Below, piece after piece: positions 34,708 to 45,033 of a stretch of DNA of 64,000 bases. The translations under genes were made by a program, and so were the position numbers. Positions within the stretch are counted from its first letter, which is position 1. Each line of letters begins with the position of its first letter. This DNA comes from an uncultured Stenotrophomonas sp. (lineage in GTDB: Bacteria; Pseudomonadota; Gammaproteobacteria; Xanthomonadales; Xanthomonadaceae). The notes beneath the pieces are model-generated. The model saw only the letters and a list, made by a program, of their open reading frames with translations, had not been told where the DNA came from and did not search any database. Location: assembly GCF_945952405.1 (NCBI RefSeq), contig NZ_CAMFIA010000004.1, positions 186,001 to 250,000 of the forward strand, given 5' to 3'.

Positions 34708-37700
34708 GGGCGATCCCCAGCAGGTCATACACGTTACGCATCAGGTCCAGTTCCTGGTAAGGCTTGCCCAGGTAACGCTGGACACCGATCTCGAAGGCGC
34801 GCTGGCGGTGCTTGTCGCCGCTGCGCGAGGTGATCATCACGATCGGCACATCCTTGTAGCGCGGGTCGGCACGCATCACCGTGGCCAGTTCATAGCCATC
34901 CATGCGCGGCATCTCGATGTCCAGCAGCATCAGGTCCGGTACGCGTTCTTCCAGGCGCTCCAGCGCCTCCACGCCATCGCGGGCGACGCTGACCTCGAAG
35001 TTGTGGCGCTCGAGGATGCGGCCGGTAACCTTGCGCATGGTCAGCGAATCGTCGACCACCATCACCAGCGGCACCTGGCGCTCCTGGCGGGGCGCATTGG
35101 CCAGTACCGGCAGTGTCGGGTTGGCGAGGAAGCGGCGCACCAGCGGTGCCACGTCCAGGATCACCACCACGCGGCCATCGCCGGTGATGGTGGCGCCGTA
35201 GATGCCCGGCACCGACGCGATCTGCAGGCCGACCGGCTTGACCACGATTTCGCGGTTGCCCAGCACCTGGTCGATCGCCACGGCGGCACGCAGGTCGCCG
35301 GCGCGGACCAGCAGCAGCGGCACCTGGGCCTGGCCATCGGCGCGCGCCGGGGCCTGGCCGACCAGGCTGCCGAGGTCGTACAGCGGATAGTCTTCGCCGC
35401 TGTAACGGTAGCTGCTGTCAGCCGCTTCGAAACGCTCGCGCGACAGGCGGCCGATACCACTGACCGAAGCCACCGGTACCGCGAAGGTGGTTTCGCCGAT
35501 CTGCACGAACACCGCCTGGGTGACCGCCAGGGTCTGCGGCAGGCGCAGGGTGAAGCGCACGCCCTGGCCACGCACCGACTGGATGTCGACCGAGCCGCCG
35601 AGCTGGCGCACTTCGTTGCGCACCACGTCCATGCCGACGCCGCGGCCTGCAAGCTGGCTGACCTGGTCGGCGGTGGTGAAGCCGGAGGCGAAGATCAGGT
35701 TATCCAGTTCCTGCTCACCCGGCTGCGCATCGGCGGCCAGCAGGCCACGGTCGATGGCGCGGCGGCGGATCGCCTCGCGGTCCAGGCCCGCACCGTCATC
35801 GGCCACTTCCAGCACGATTTCCGAGCCTTCACGGTGCAGGCGGATGGCGATCTCGCCTTCCTCCGGCTTGCCGGCGGCGCGGCGCTGTTCCGGCGCTTCC
35901 AGGCCGTGGGCCACGGAGTTGCGCAGCATGTGCTCCAGCGGCGCGACCATGCGGTCGAGGACGTTGCGGTCGAGTTCGCCGTGGGTTCCTTCCAGGGTCA
36001 GGTGGACCTGCTTGCCGGTGTCGATGCCGGACTGGCGGACCACCCGGCGCAGGCGCGGCACCAGGCCGTCGAACGGCACCATGCGCGCGCGCATCAGGCC
36101 ATCCTGCAGCTCCGAGCTGACCCGCGACTGCTGCTGCAGCAGCGAATCGTACTGGCGCGACAGATCATCGAGCACGCCCTGCAGGCCGCCAAGGTCGGCC
36201 GCGGACTCGTTCAGTGCGCGGCTGAGCTGCTGCAGGGTGGAGAAGCGGTCCAGTTCCAAGGGATCGAACTTCTGGTCGGCCTGGTCCTGCTCGCGCTGGT
36301 AGCGGGCGACGATCTGCGCCTCGGTTTCCAGGTCGAGTCGGCGCAGCTGGTCGCGCAGTCGCGCATTGGTGCGCTCCAGTTCGCCCATTGCGCCGCGGAA
36401 GGCACCCAGCTGCTGTTCAAGCCGCGAGCGGTAGATCGCCACTTCACCGGCGTGGTTGACCAGGCGGTCGAGCAGGTCGGCGCGCACGCGCACCTGTTCC
36501 TGCTGCGGGCGCGCCAACGGATCTTCATCGACCGCGCCCTCGGCCGGCAGCGGTGCCGACAGCGGTGCGTCGGCCGGGGTGGCCGGTGCAACGGTACCCT
36601 GCACCGGTGCGGCGTCGGTCTCGCTGGCCGCGCGCGCGGCCGCGGAGGCCGCCGCGATATCGGTGGTGGTGCGGACCTCGAAGGCCTCGACCAGGTCCTG
36701 CGCCGGTTCCACCACGCGGTGCGCACCGGTGCGGGTCAGCAGCTGGTGCAGGCGATCGAAGCCACGCTCCAGCAGCTGCACGTCACGCCGTTCGATGTCG
36801 GTACGGCCAGCGGCCACCGCTTCCAGCAGCGATTCGATGCTGTGGCCGAGATCACCGATCGCGTTGATGCCGGCCATGCGTGCGCCACCCTTCAGGGTGT
36901 GCAGGTCACGCTGCAGGCCGGCCAGCACTTCGCGGTCCTGCGGCGCATCGCGCAGTTCGCTGATCAGGCCGTCGCAGTGGTCGAGCAGGTCCTTGCCTTC
37001 CTCGACGAAGATGTCGACCAGCTCACGGTCATACACGCTGAAGTCGAGCGTTTCGGCGCCGGCATCGTCGGCCTCTGCCACCGGCGACGCCTGCTCGGGC
37101 GCCTGGGTGGCCAGCGCGGCTTCGGTGTCGATGCCATCCGCAGCAGCGCCCTGCCCCGGTGCCTCCTCCAGTTCGAAGAAGCGCACCGGCGCAGCGTCGT
37201 CCTGCGCCGCTGCCACCGCAGCGTATGTATCCACCGTCGCCGGGGACGGCTGGCCAGCGCTCTCTCCTTCGCCGACCGCCGCCTCCCCGCCGACGTCCGC
37301 ATCCTCGGCAAAGGCTTCCGCCTCGCCCGGCGCGAGTTCGCTGGCCTGCAGGCCGAGTACGGGCCATTGCCCGTCGTCGGCCAGGGTCTGCTCTTCGTCG
37401 ATCACGTGCAGGCCGGCCTCGAGCGCGGCTGCCAGCGTGACCGGTTCTGCAAAACCCGGCGCAGCCATTTCATCCTGCAGGCTCGACAGCTCGCTGTCGA
37501 GTGGCAGTGCAGCAGCGTCGTCGAAGTCGCTGTCGTCGTTCTCGCCCAGGTCCACGGACACGTCCGTATTCAGGTCGATCGCGCCAGCGTCCAGCACCTC
37601 GGATACCGGCAGCTCATCCGCGTCGCGATCGTCCACCGGCAATGCGCTGGCATCCAGGTACGGCGACAGGTCATCGGCCACGGTCAACTCGGCGTCTTCG

Positions 37701-40700
37701 ACACCTGCGAGCGTGGCGCTCGCCTCTGCCTCGGCAACAGCCCCCGCGTGTGCTTCCGGCTGGATCGATTCAAGCACTGCGCTGTCCGCCGCAGCGGGCT
37801 CGCCTTCGCCCGGCACGGCCGGCCATCCCGCGTCGAAGTAGCGCGAAAGATCATCGCTGCCGGTCAGTTCAGCGGCATCGAGGCCGGCGTCGACCACAGC
37901 GCTGGCTTCCAGCGTCCCGTGATCGTCTGCAAGCGTTTCCAGCGGCGGCTCGGCGGCCACCTGCGCTGGATCTGCCGGCGCAATCGCATCTGCCCGATCG
38001 CCAATGGGCTCGAGCTCCGCGTCGGTCTCCAGCGCTTCGTCTTCGTCTTCGAGTCCGACCATCGGCCAGCGCGCTTCCGGCAGTTCACCGGCGAGCGCCT
38101 GCAGCCGCTGCGCCAGCGCTTCCTGCGGCGCGATCCGCGGCTGTTCGGCCTGCAGCGCTTCCATGGTCGCGGTGATCGCCTGCGCGGTCGCATCGAGTGC
38201 GGCCACGCCCTCGTCACCGGGCACCACCTCGGCGGCCAGTGCACGCTTGATGTACGACTCCGCACCGCCGGTGACGGCGGTGATCTCCGGCACTTCGGTC
38301 ATCGCGAAGGCGCCGTTCATGGTGTGCACCGCGCGCAGCAGCGCATCGCTGACCGGCAGCGGCGCCTGCTGCGCCGAGCGCAGCCACTCCTGCAGGGTCG
38401 CCTGGTGGACTTCCACCTCGGCTTCGAGGATCTCGCGCAGCACGCTGTCGATGTTGGCCGGGGTTCCCGGCGCGTCAGGCGCGGGTTCCGGCTCAGCCTC
38501 GGCCTGCACCGATGCGATGGCTTCGGCTTCGAGGATGCGGCTGATCTCGTCCTCGCCTTCGGCCGCGGCCGGCGCCGCCGCGGGTGCGGCCGCGACCGGT
38601 AGCGGCACGTAGTAGGTTTCCTCACCGGCACCGACGCGATCGGCGATGGCCTGCATCGCCTGCAGGTCCACGGTGATCCGCTGGCCGTGGCGCAGCGCAG
38701 CGTTCAGCTGCGGCAGCGCCGCATGCGCGTTGTCGACCATTGCCAGCACCGCCGGCGATGGCGGACGGCTGCCGTCGAGCACGCGGTTGAGCATGCCCTC
38801 GACCTTCCACGCGAACTCGCCAAGGGTGCGTGCACCGACCAGGCGCCCGCTGCCCTTGAGGGTATGGAAGATGCGCCGGATCGGCCGCAGCCGGTCCATG
38901 TTGTCCGGCTGCATGCGCCACGCCGGCAGCAGCGTGCCAAGGTTGGCCAGCTCGTCGTCGAACTCCTCCAGGAACACCTCGCGGATGTCCTCGTCGATGT
39001 TCTCGGCATCGTCATCGAAGCCCGCCTCGAAGCCGGATTCAGCGCTCGCCGCGGTCTCCGCGGTGATCGGTGCCGGCGCCGCAGCGGCCGTTGCCTGCGG
39101 ATTGAAGTCCGCGGCGGCCGCGCTCAGCTCGGCGAAGAACTGCGCATCGGCTTCACTGAAATCGATCGGCGCGATGGTGTCGATATCGATCACCGACACC
39201 GCCGCTGCCGGCGCATCCACGGCGACGTCGGCCACCGCTGCGGCCACGTCGGGCGACGCCTCCACGGCAACCCCATCGGCATCGGCAACGACTGCAGTGT
39301 CGACCGACGCTGCCGGCGCAGCCGCGTCGACGCTCTCCAGCAACGGATGCAGCTCGGCGTCATCCTCCAGCGACAGCGTCTCCATCGCGTGCAGCGACAG
39401 CACGTCGTCGGCGTTGTCCAGCGCATCGGCGTCGAAGCGGAACACCACGTCGTCGCCTGCGGCCACGGCATCGTGCTCGGCGGCCACCGGGTCGAACGCT
39501 GGCGCGGCACCGAAGCCGGCCTCGGCAGGCACGATCGCAACGGCGGCGTCTTCAACCTCCACGGCAACCGTATCGGCCGGTGCCACGGGTACAGCCCCCG
39601 ACAGCGTCCACTGCGTTGCGCCGCCCTGCTCCACCCCGTCCTGTTCGAAGCTGACCGGATCGAAGCTGGCGAAGGTCGGGCTGCGTTCATCGTCGGCCGC
39701 AGCGTGCGGATCGGCGTCCGGATAGAACGGCGCCAGATCCCACTGCGGCACCTCCGGCGCAGGCGCGCTGGAGGCGGCGAAGACCAGGGGGGCCTCGCTG
39801 TCGTCATGCAGGGCCAGCGGTGCAGCCGCACCCGGCACGCCGAACATCAGGCCGTCGTCGATCCGCGCCGGCGCCGCTGCGGTCGCAGGCGGATCGAAAG
39901 TGAAGTCGGGCAGCGGCAGCGACACCGTGCCCGCTGCGGGCGCGGCGGGCTGCACCGCAATCTCGATCGGCGCGGGTTGCACGGACGCGGCCTGCACTTC
40001 CACCGGCTCGCGCTCGACCGGCTGCGCAGCGAATGGCTCCAGGGCGACCACGTCGCGCTCCGGCAGCGGCCAGTAACGCAGCGCCTCGAGGCTGCTGCGG
40101 GTGATCTCGAGAATGTCCTCGCGCCCGGGGCGACGGTCGCGCAGGGCTTCCAGGTAGTACTCCAGGCTGGCCATGGCATCGGCCAGCGTGTCCAGCTGGC
40201 GGCCACTCGGCACGCGCTGGCGGCCGATCAGCTCGGCCTCGATGTACTGCTGGACCCCGCGCAGGTAATCGGCCGCGGTGCCCAGATCGAGCATGCGCAG
40301 TGCACCGGAGACATCGCCCAGCAGGCGTGGCACGTCCTGCAGTTCGGCGTGGTTCCAGCTGGTTTCGATGAAGGCGACGAAGTGCTCGCGCGCCGCGGCG
40401 AAGTTGGCAATGGCCTCGTGTGCCAGAACCTCCACCGTGCGCCGGTTCTCGACCGCGCTCGGATCGTCCTCGCCACTGCCGCCGGCGCCCAGATGCGCGA
40501 CCTGGTCGTCCAGCGAGGCATCCACGTACAGCAGGGCCCCCGCGATATCCAGCAACAGGTTCTCGTCGATCTGCTGGCGGCCCTCGACCACGCCGCGCAG
40601 CGCGTCACGCTGCTGCACGACCACGCCACGGGCCACGCCCAGGCCCATCATGCCCAGCGTATCGGCCACGGCACCCAGTTCGTTGGCCTGGGTCTGCAGC

Positions 40701-41302
40701 TGTTCCGGCGCGCCGCCGGTGCGCAGGTGCAGGTCCAGCGCATCCTTGATGCGCAGCAGCTCTTCCTTCACCGCGCTGCCGACGGTGTCCAGCAGTTCGC
40801 GGTTGCGTCCGCTCAGGCTGCCACGGGCATGATCGAGCTCGGCCTCGGTGGCGGTGGCGCTGTCCGGCGCGAACGCCAGCAACACGCTGTCATGCACGCC
40901 TTCCTCGCCACGCGCTGCGCGGATTTCGTTGAGCAGCGGCATCAGCACGATCGGAATGTCGCGATGGCCGTTCTGTAGGCGCTCCAGGTAATCGGGCAGC
41001 AGCACGCTGCCGCGCATCAGGGTTGCGCAGGCTTCATCGCGATCCGCCACGCCACCGGCACCGATCGCATTGGCCAGCTGTTCGAGTTCCTCGGCCACCA
41101 TCGCCGGGGCGTACAGCTCGACCATGCGCAGCGTGCCCTGCACCTGGTGCAGGTAGCCGGCGCAGATGCGCATGCGGCTGGCGTCGACCGGGTCTTCCGC
41201 GTAGTACTCGACCTCGTTGCGCACCTGCCGCAGGGTCTCGTCCAGCTCGGGCTTGACCCAGCCCAGCGCTGCGTGGCTCATCGCATCGCGCAGACTGCTC
41301 AT
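34694..41302 (-). CDS. chpA: ChpA hybrid histidine kinase for type IV pilus control
   Basis: 2202 residues from the ATG at 41302, a little shorter than the 2472-residue P. aeruginosa protein. Several Hpt-type domains come first: HQVQGT at His52; HTLKGSGR near 814; HTMNGAF near 994; LHTLKGGARMAG near 1470. They are joined by long acidic Ala-rich linkers. The CheA core follows: N box HMLRNSVAHGLE near 1790, DDGAGLD, GRGVGMDVVRNEV, then a CheW domain (about 1900-2050) and a C-terminal receiver with VVDDSLTMRK and LLDIEMPRMDGY (about 2080-2202). It phosphorylates PilG and PilH and so controls pilus motors and cAMP in Pseudomonas. Confidence 0.96.
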   Translation of the reverse strand: MSSLRDAMSHAALGWVKPELDETLRQVRNEVEYYAEDPVDASRMRICAGYLHQVQGTLRMVELYAPAMVAEELEQLANAIGAGGVADRDEACATLMRGSVLLPDYLERLQNGHRDIPIVLMPLLNEIRAARGEEGVHDSVLLAFAPDSATATEAELDHARGSLSGRNRELLDTVGSAVKEELLRIKDALDLHLRTGGAPEQLQTQANELGAVADTLGMMGLGVARGVVVQQRDALRGVVEGRQQIDENLLLDIAGALLYVDASLDDQVAHLGAGGSGEDDPSAVENRRTVEVLAHEAIANFAAAREHFVAFIETSWNHAELQDVPRLLGDVSGALRMLDLGTAADYLRGVQQYIEAELIGRQRVPSGRQLDTLADAMASLEYYLEALRDRRPGREDILEITRSSLEALRYWPLPERDVVALEPFAAQPVEREPVEVQAASVQPAPIEIAVQPAAPAAGTVSLPLPDFTFDPPATAAAPARIDDGLMFGVPGAAAPLALHDDSEAPLVFAASSAPAPEVPQWDLAPFYPDADPHAAADDERSPTFASFDPVSFEQDGVEQGGATQWTLSGAVPVAPADTVAVEVEDAAVAIVPAEAGFGAAPAFDPVAAEHDAVAAGDDVVFRFDADALDNADDVLSLHAMETLSLEDDAELHPLLESVDAAAPAASVDTAVVADADGVAVEASPDVAAAVADVAVDAPAAAVSVIDIDTIAPIDFSEADAQFFAELSAAAADFNPQATAAAAPAPITAETAASAESGFEAGFDDDAENIDEDIREVFLEEFDDELANLGTLLPAWRMQPDNMDRLRPIRRIFHTLKGSGRLVGARTLGEFAWKVEGMLNRVLDGSRPPSPAVLAMVDNAHAALPQLNAALRHGQRITVDLQAMQAIADRVGAGEETYYVPLPVAAAPAAAPAAAEGEDEISRILEAEAIASVQAEAEPEPAPDAPGTPANIDSVLREILEAEVEVHQATLQEWLRSAQQAPLPVSDALLRAVHTMNGAFAMTEVPEITAVTGGAESYIKRALAAEVVPGDEGVAALDATAQAITATMEALQAEQPRIAPQEALAQRLQALAGELPEARWPMVGLEDEDEALETDAELEPIGDRADAIAPADPAQVAAEPPLETLADDHGTLEASAVVDAGLDAAELTGSDDLSRYFDAGWPAVPGEGEPAAADSAVLESIQPEAHAGAVAEAEASATLAGVEDAELTVADDLSPYLDASALPVDDRDADELPVSEVLDAGAIDLNTDVSVDLGENDDSDFDDAAALPLDSELSSLQDEMAAPGFAEPVTLAAALEAGLHVIDEEQTLADDGQWPVLGLQASELAPGEAEAFAEDADVGGEAAVGEGESAGQPSPATVDTYAAVAAAQDDAAPVRFFELEEAPGQGAAADGIDTEAALATQAPEQASPVAEADDAGAETLDFSVYDRELVDIFVEEGKDLLDHCDGLISELRDAPQDREVLAGLQRDLHTLKGGARMAGINAIGDLGHSIESLLEAVAAGRTDIERRDVQLLERGFDRLHQLLTRTGAHRVVEPAQDLVEAFEVRTTTDIAAASAAARAASETDAAPVQGTVAPATPADAPLSAPLPAEGAVDEDPLARPQQEQVRVRADLLDRLVNHAGEVAIYRSRLEQQLGAFRGAMGELERTNARLRDQLRRLDLETEAQIVARYQREQDQADQKFDPLELDRFSTLQQLSRALNESAADLGGLQGVLDDLSRQYDSLLQQQSRVSSELQDGLMRARMVPFDGLVPRLRRVVRQSGIDTGKQVHLTLEGTHGELDRNVLDRMVAPLEHMLRNSVAHGLEAPEQRRAAGKPEEGEIAIRLHREGSEIVLEVADDGAGLDREAIRRRAIDRGLLAADAQPGEQELDNLIFASGFTTADQVSQLAGRGVGMDVVRNEVRQLGGSVDIQSVRGQGVRFTLRLPQTLAVTQAVFVQIGETTFAVPVASVSGIGRLSRERFEAADSSYRYSGEDYPLYDLGSLVGQAPARADGQAQVPLLLVRAGDLRAAVAIDQVLGNREIVVKPVGLQIASVPGIYGATITGDGRVVVILDVAPLVRRFLANPTLPVLANAPRQERQVPLVMVVDDSLTMRKVTGRILERHNFEVSVARDGVEALERLEERVPDLMLLDIEMPRMDGYELATVMRADPRYKDVPIVMITSRSGDKHRQRAFEIGVQRYLGKPYQELDLMRNVYDLLGIARVRE

Positions 41303-41402
41303 GGACGCGCTCCGTTCGCCGACGCGCGGGGGCCGCGCGGGTTCTGGCGTGGGGAATGGAAATGCTTCATCGACTGGTTCCTTGCTCGCCGCCCTGCCCG
41401 CG

Positions 41403-43439
41403 TCACGCCGGCAGCTTGAAGTCGGCGACCGAACGACGCAGATCGGCCGCCAGCTGCGCGAGGTGGCCGATCGATTCGGCGGTCTGCCCGGCACCCTGCG
41501 AGGTCTGGCCGGTGATCTGCCGGATCACGCCCATGGTGCGGGTGATGTCCGAGGCCGCGGCCGACTGCTGCTGGGCGGCGATGGAGATGTTCTTGATGAG
41601 GGTGTTCAGCGCATTCGACACGCGCTCGATTTCGGTCAGCGCGGTGCCGGCGTCCTCGGCCAGGCGCGCACCGGACACCACTTCGGCGGTGGTCTGCTCC
41701 ATCGAGGTGACCGCCTCGTTGGTATCGGCCTGAATCGCCTGCACCAGGTTCTCGATGCGTCGGGTCGCGCCGGAGGTGCGTTCTGCCAGGCGCTGCACTT
41801 CGTCGGCCACCACCGCGAAACCGCGGCCGGCCTCACCGGCCGAGGCCGCCTGCACGGCGGCGTTCAGCGCCAGGATGTTGGTCTGCTCGGAAATGTCGTT
41901 GATCAGTTCCACGATCGAACCGATTTCCTGCGACGACTCGCCCAGGCGCTTGATGCGCTTGGACGTTTCCTGGATCTGGTCGCGGATCTGGTCCATGCCC
42001 TGGATGGTCTCGCGCACCACGCCGGCACCTTCGGCGGCGATCACCACCGAGCGCTGTGCCACGTCGGCCGACTCGGCCGAGTTGCGCGACACCTGCTCGA
42101 TGCTGGCCGCGATCTCGCCGATGCGGTCCGAGGCCGAGGTGATCTGGTTGGCCTGGTGGCCCGCCGCTTCGGCCAGCTGCATGGCGGTGGCCTGGGTTTC
42201 CTGGGTGGACAGCGCGACCTTGGCCGAAGTGTCGTTGATGGTGGTCACCAGGTGGCGCAGCTCGTCGACGGCGTAGTTGATCGCGTCGGCGATCGCGCCG
42301 GTCATGTCCTCGGTCACCGAGGCCTTCACCGTCAGGTCGCCCTCACCGAGCGAGGAGATTTCGTCCAGCAGCCGCATGATCGCCTGCTGGTTGCGGCTGT
42401 TGAACTCCACCTGGGTCTGGTAGCGCAGTTCCTGCTCGCGCGAGCGGCTGCGCACGTTGGTGGAGACGAAGCCGATGATCGCGATCAGCGACAGTGCACC
42501 GGAGACCACGCCGATCCAGAAGTTCGGGAACAGGCGGGTATCGGACACCGAGCCGAACGAGGAGAACGCTTCGAACAGCTTGCGGCTGTCGTCCAGCATG
42601 TGCGCCGAGCCCTGGCCCAGCGCGGTCGCCGCCGACTGTGCGGCGAACAGCTGGCGCGAACTGGCCAGGATCGCGTCGGCGTCCTGCTTCATCGCCTCCC
42701 ACTTCTGCTGCGACTGTTCCAGCGCAGCGATGGCGGCGGCACCGCGCACGGCGGTGATGCCCAGTTCCTCGTTGCCGTTGCGCAGGCCGTCGAGCACCTG
42801 CGAGAACACCGTGATGTCACGCGCCAGCGCGTCGCCGGCCGTGGCCGCACCGCTGCCACCGGCACGCATTTCGGTCACGCGGCGGGCCATCGAGCCGGCC
42901 ACCACCACCTGCTGCAGCGCGCTGTATACCTGCGCGGAAGGCGCGCCGGAGGCGGACATCGCCCGCACCAGCTCGTTCAGCTGGGCCTGCAGGCCCGGCA
43001 CCGCGCCGGTGAAGTTGTTGGCGTTGCCCGCCAGGGCCAGCACGGCCGGCTCGCTGGCGACCAGCTGCCCGGCCTGCTTGCCGAGCGGCGCCCAGGTTTC
43101 ACCCAGGGTGGAGATCGCGCCGGACACGCCCGGTTCCTTGCCGTAACGCCCCTGCAGGGTCGACACGTTCTGTTCGATCGCGTTGCGGGTCGCCTTGAAG
43201 GCGGTGAACGCCTGCGCGTTGCCGCCGACCGCATCACGGCCCTGGTTGGCCAGCTGCTGCGACAGCACCTGCAGGTCGGCGGCCTTGGAACCGGCATCTG
43301 CCAGGCGGCTGCCCTGCCAGGTGGCGACGCCGGTGTTGACGCCGAACAGGATCATCGATGCCAGCAGCAGGAACAACCAGAGGTTGCTGCCGCCCAGCCG
43401 CAGCTTGCCGGTCTTGGGGGCGTCCGAAGCAGTACTCAT
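41403..43439 (-). CDS. pilJ: Pilus methyl-accepting chemotaxis protein PilJ
   Basis: 678 residues. Membrane segments at about 18-37 and 303-325 enclose a periplasmic PilJ-type sensor. A HAMP-like region is followed by a long MA signalling domain, with the hairpin-tip block [35 protein letters not shown] near residue 530. It senses surface contact or a pilus-linked signal and passes it through PilI to ChpA. The gene lies between pilI and chpA as in Pseudomonas, but no pilK methyltransferase follows it; the 100 bases between pilJ and chpA contain no other gene. Confidence 0.95.
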   Translation of the reverse strand: MSTASDAPKTGKLRLGGSNLWLFLLLASMILFGVNTGVATWQGSRLADAGSKAADLQVLSQQLANQGRDAVGGNAQAFTAFKATRNAIEQNVSTLQGRYGKEPGVSGAISTLGETWAPLGKQAGQLVASEPAVLALAGNANNFTGAVPGLQAQLNELVRAMSASGAPSAQVYSALQQVVVAGSMARRVTEMRAGGSGAATAGDALARDITVFSQVLDGLRNGNEELGITAVRGAAAIAALEQSQQKWEAMKQDADAILASSRQLFAAQSAATALGQGSAHMLDDSRKLFEAFSSFGSVSDTRLFPNFWIGVVSGALSLIAIIGFVSTNVRSRSREQELRYQTQVEFNSRNQQAIMRLLDEISSLGEGDLTVKASVTEDMTGAIADAINYAVDELRHLVTTINDTSAKVALSTQETQATAMQLAEAAGHQANQITSASDRIGEIAASIEQVSRNSAESADVAQRSVVIAAEGAGVVRETIQGMDQIRDQIQETSKRIKRLGESSQEIGSIVELINDISEQTNILALNAAVQAASAGEAGRGFAVVADEVQRLAERTSGATRRIENLVQAIQADTNEAVTSMEQTTAEVVSGARLAEDAGTALTEIERVSNALNTLIKNISIAAQQQSAAASDITRTMGVIRQITGQTSQGAGQTAESIGHLAQLAADLRRSVADFKLPA

Positions 43440-43480
43440 CGTTCAACCTCGATCTTCAATGCAGGGGGCGATACCCGGCC

Positions 43481-44011
43481 TCAGGCCGCGGCTTGCCGGA
43501 ATTCAGGGGTGCGCGACAGCAGCGAGAGCGAGAACACGCCCCAGTCGTGGCCGTCGGCATGGAAGGCGCGATCGACGAAGTGGCCATAGCGCCCTTCGGC
43601 CAGGGTGCCGGCCGCGATCTGCTGGTCCAGTTCGAAGCTGCGCTGGCCGAACAGTTCATCAATGGTCAGCGCGACGTCGCCGCCGGCCTGGCGCATGATC
43701 AGCACGCGCTGGCCTTCCTGCTGCACGGTACGCGTGCCCTCCAGGAAGTACTTCAGGTCGACCACCGGGAACAGGTTGCCACGCAGGTTGCCCACGCCCA
43801 GCAGCCACGGCTGCGCGCACGGCACCGGGGTCACCGGCGGCATCGGCACGATTTCCACCACTTCGCGGAAATCGGACACCAGCCGGCGCTGGCCGACGCG
43901 GAAACCGACGCCACGCCAGAGGTCCTGGGCGAACTGCCGCTCGGGCAGCTGCACCGCATGGGCCAGGCTGCGCCGTTCATAGGCTTCGAGGATGTCGAAG
44001 GGCGAGCGCAT
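43481..44011 (-). CDS. pilI: CheW-domain coupling protein PilI
   Basis: 176 residues, one CheW fold: FRVGQRRLVSDFREVVEIVPMPPVTPVP and WLLGVGNLRGNLFPVVDLKYFL. It couples PilJ to ChpA. Start and pilH stop share one base region (44011), so it is coupled to pilH. Confidence 0.94.
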   Translation of the reverse strand: MRSPFDILEAYERRSLAHAVQLPERQFAQDLWRGVGFRVGQRRLVSDFREVVEIVPMPPVTPVPCAQPWLLGVGNLRGNLFPVVDLKYFLEGTRTVQQEGQRVLIMRQAGGDVALTIDELFGQRSFELDQQIAAGTLAEGRYGHFVDRAFHADGHDWGVFSLSLLSRTPEFRQAAA

Positions 44012-44373
44012 CAGGCCACCAGTTCGTTGATCCGCGCGATCAGTTCATCCTCGCGCGGCGGCTTGACGATGTAATCGGCCGCGCCCTGGCGCAGGCCCCA
44101 TGCCTTGTCGGTTTCCATCGCCTTGGTGCTGACGATGATCACCGGGATGTGCTTGATCGCCGCGTCACGGGCCATCGCACGGGTGGCCTGGAAGCCACTC
44201 ATGCCGGGCAGCACCACGTCCATCAGCACCAGCTGCGGCACCTGGTCGCGGACCAGCTGCAGTCCATCCTCGGCGTTGTCCGCTTCCAGCACTTCGTGGC
44301 CGGCACGGCGCAGCCACTGGGTGAACACCGCGCGGTCGGTGGGTGAATCCTCGATCAGAACGATACGAGCCAT
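44011..44373 (-). CDS. pilH: Response regulator PilH
   Basis: 120 residues, a stand-alone receiver. The phosphorylated Asp is D52 in VLMDVVLPGMSG, with the acidic pair at the N-terminus (IEDS) and the conserved Lys in YIVKPP. In Pseudomonas it opposes PilG and favours PilT-driven retraction or phosphate drain. Placed 18 bases after pilG. Confidence 0.95.
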   Translation of the reverse strand: MARIVLIEDSPTDRAVFTQWLRRAGHEVLEADNAEDGLQLVRDQVPQLVLMDVVLPGMSGFQATRAMARDAAIKHIPVIIVSTKAMETDKAWGLRQGAADYIVKPPREDELIARINELVA

Positions 44374-44391
44374 TGTGCCTTTCCCCCCTGG

Positions 44392-44793
44392 TCAGGCGTT
44401 GACGTATGTGCGGATGGCACCCAGCAGTTCTTCACGCGTGAAAGGCTTCGTCAGGTATTGCTCCGAGCCGACGATGCGTCCCCGCGCCTTGTCGAACAGC
44501 CCATCCTTGGAGGACAGCATGATGACCGGGGTCGCCTTGAACAGCTGGTTGCCCTTGATCAGCGCGCAGGTCTGGTACCCGTCCAGGCGCGGCATCATGA
44601 TGTCGACGAAGATGATCTGCGGTTGCTGGTCTGCGATCTTGGCAAGCGCTTCAAAGCCATCGGTGGCGGTGACCACCTCGCAGCCTTCGCGCTTGAGCAG
44701 CGTTTCCGCAGTCCTGCGGATGGTCTTCGAATCATCGATGACCATCACCCGGAGTCCTGCGAGTTCCCCGCCCGCAGTCGTGTTTTCAGTCAT
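44392..44793 (-). CDS. pilG: Response regulator PilG
   Basis: 133 residues, receiver domain only. Acidic pair D20/D21 (VIDDSKT), phospho-acceptor D64 in FVDIMMPRLDGYQ, and the conserved Lys in YLTKPF. In Pseudomonas PilG promotes pilus extension and cAMP synthesis. It is the first gene of the pil-chp operon. A promoter candidate lies at 44849-44878. Confidence 0.96.
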   Translation of the reverse strand: MTENTTAGGELAGLRVMVIDDSKTIRRTAETLLKREGCEVVTATDGFEALAKIADQQPQIIFVDIMMPRLDGYQTCALIKGNQLFKATPVIMLSSKDGLFDKARGRIVGSEQYLTKPFTREELLGAIRTYVNA

Positions 44794-44848
44794 TGCCTAT
44801 CCCCAAGCGCACGGCCCGATCTCTGGCGGGGGCCGCTACGAAAGCGTA

Positions 44849-44878
44849 TCTATATCGCACTTCCCGCGCCCGCTTCAA
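44849..44878 (-). promoter_or_regulatory. Candidate promoter of the pil-chp operon
   Basis: Minus-strand TTGAAG (44873-44878) and TATAGA (44849-44854), 18 bases apart, about 55 bases upstream of pilG. The gap 44794-45033 holds nothing else recognised; the gshB promoter was not found. Confidence 0.4.
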
Positions 44879-45033
44879 GGCCGGCCCGTGGCACGGGGCA
44901 CGGTGGCCGGCTGAACGTGACCGGTTTCGCAATGCGTGCGCGGGCGCCGGGCGGACGCTGCGTTGCAGTACGCCGGGGAGGCGCGCGGGCGGCGTTGCCG
45001 CTACCATCAACGTCTTGCCTGACAGGTGCGCCC

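Noticed and set aside
34379..38602. 1407-codon open frame on the plus strand opposite chpA
   Set aside because: It is antisense to a well-supported ChpA coding region; long antisense frames are expected at this GC content. Its translation shows only His/Arg/Gln-rich low complexity and no domain.
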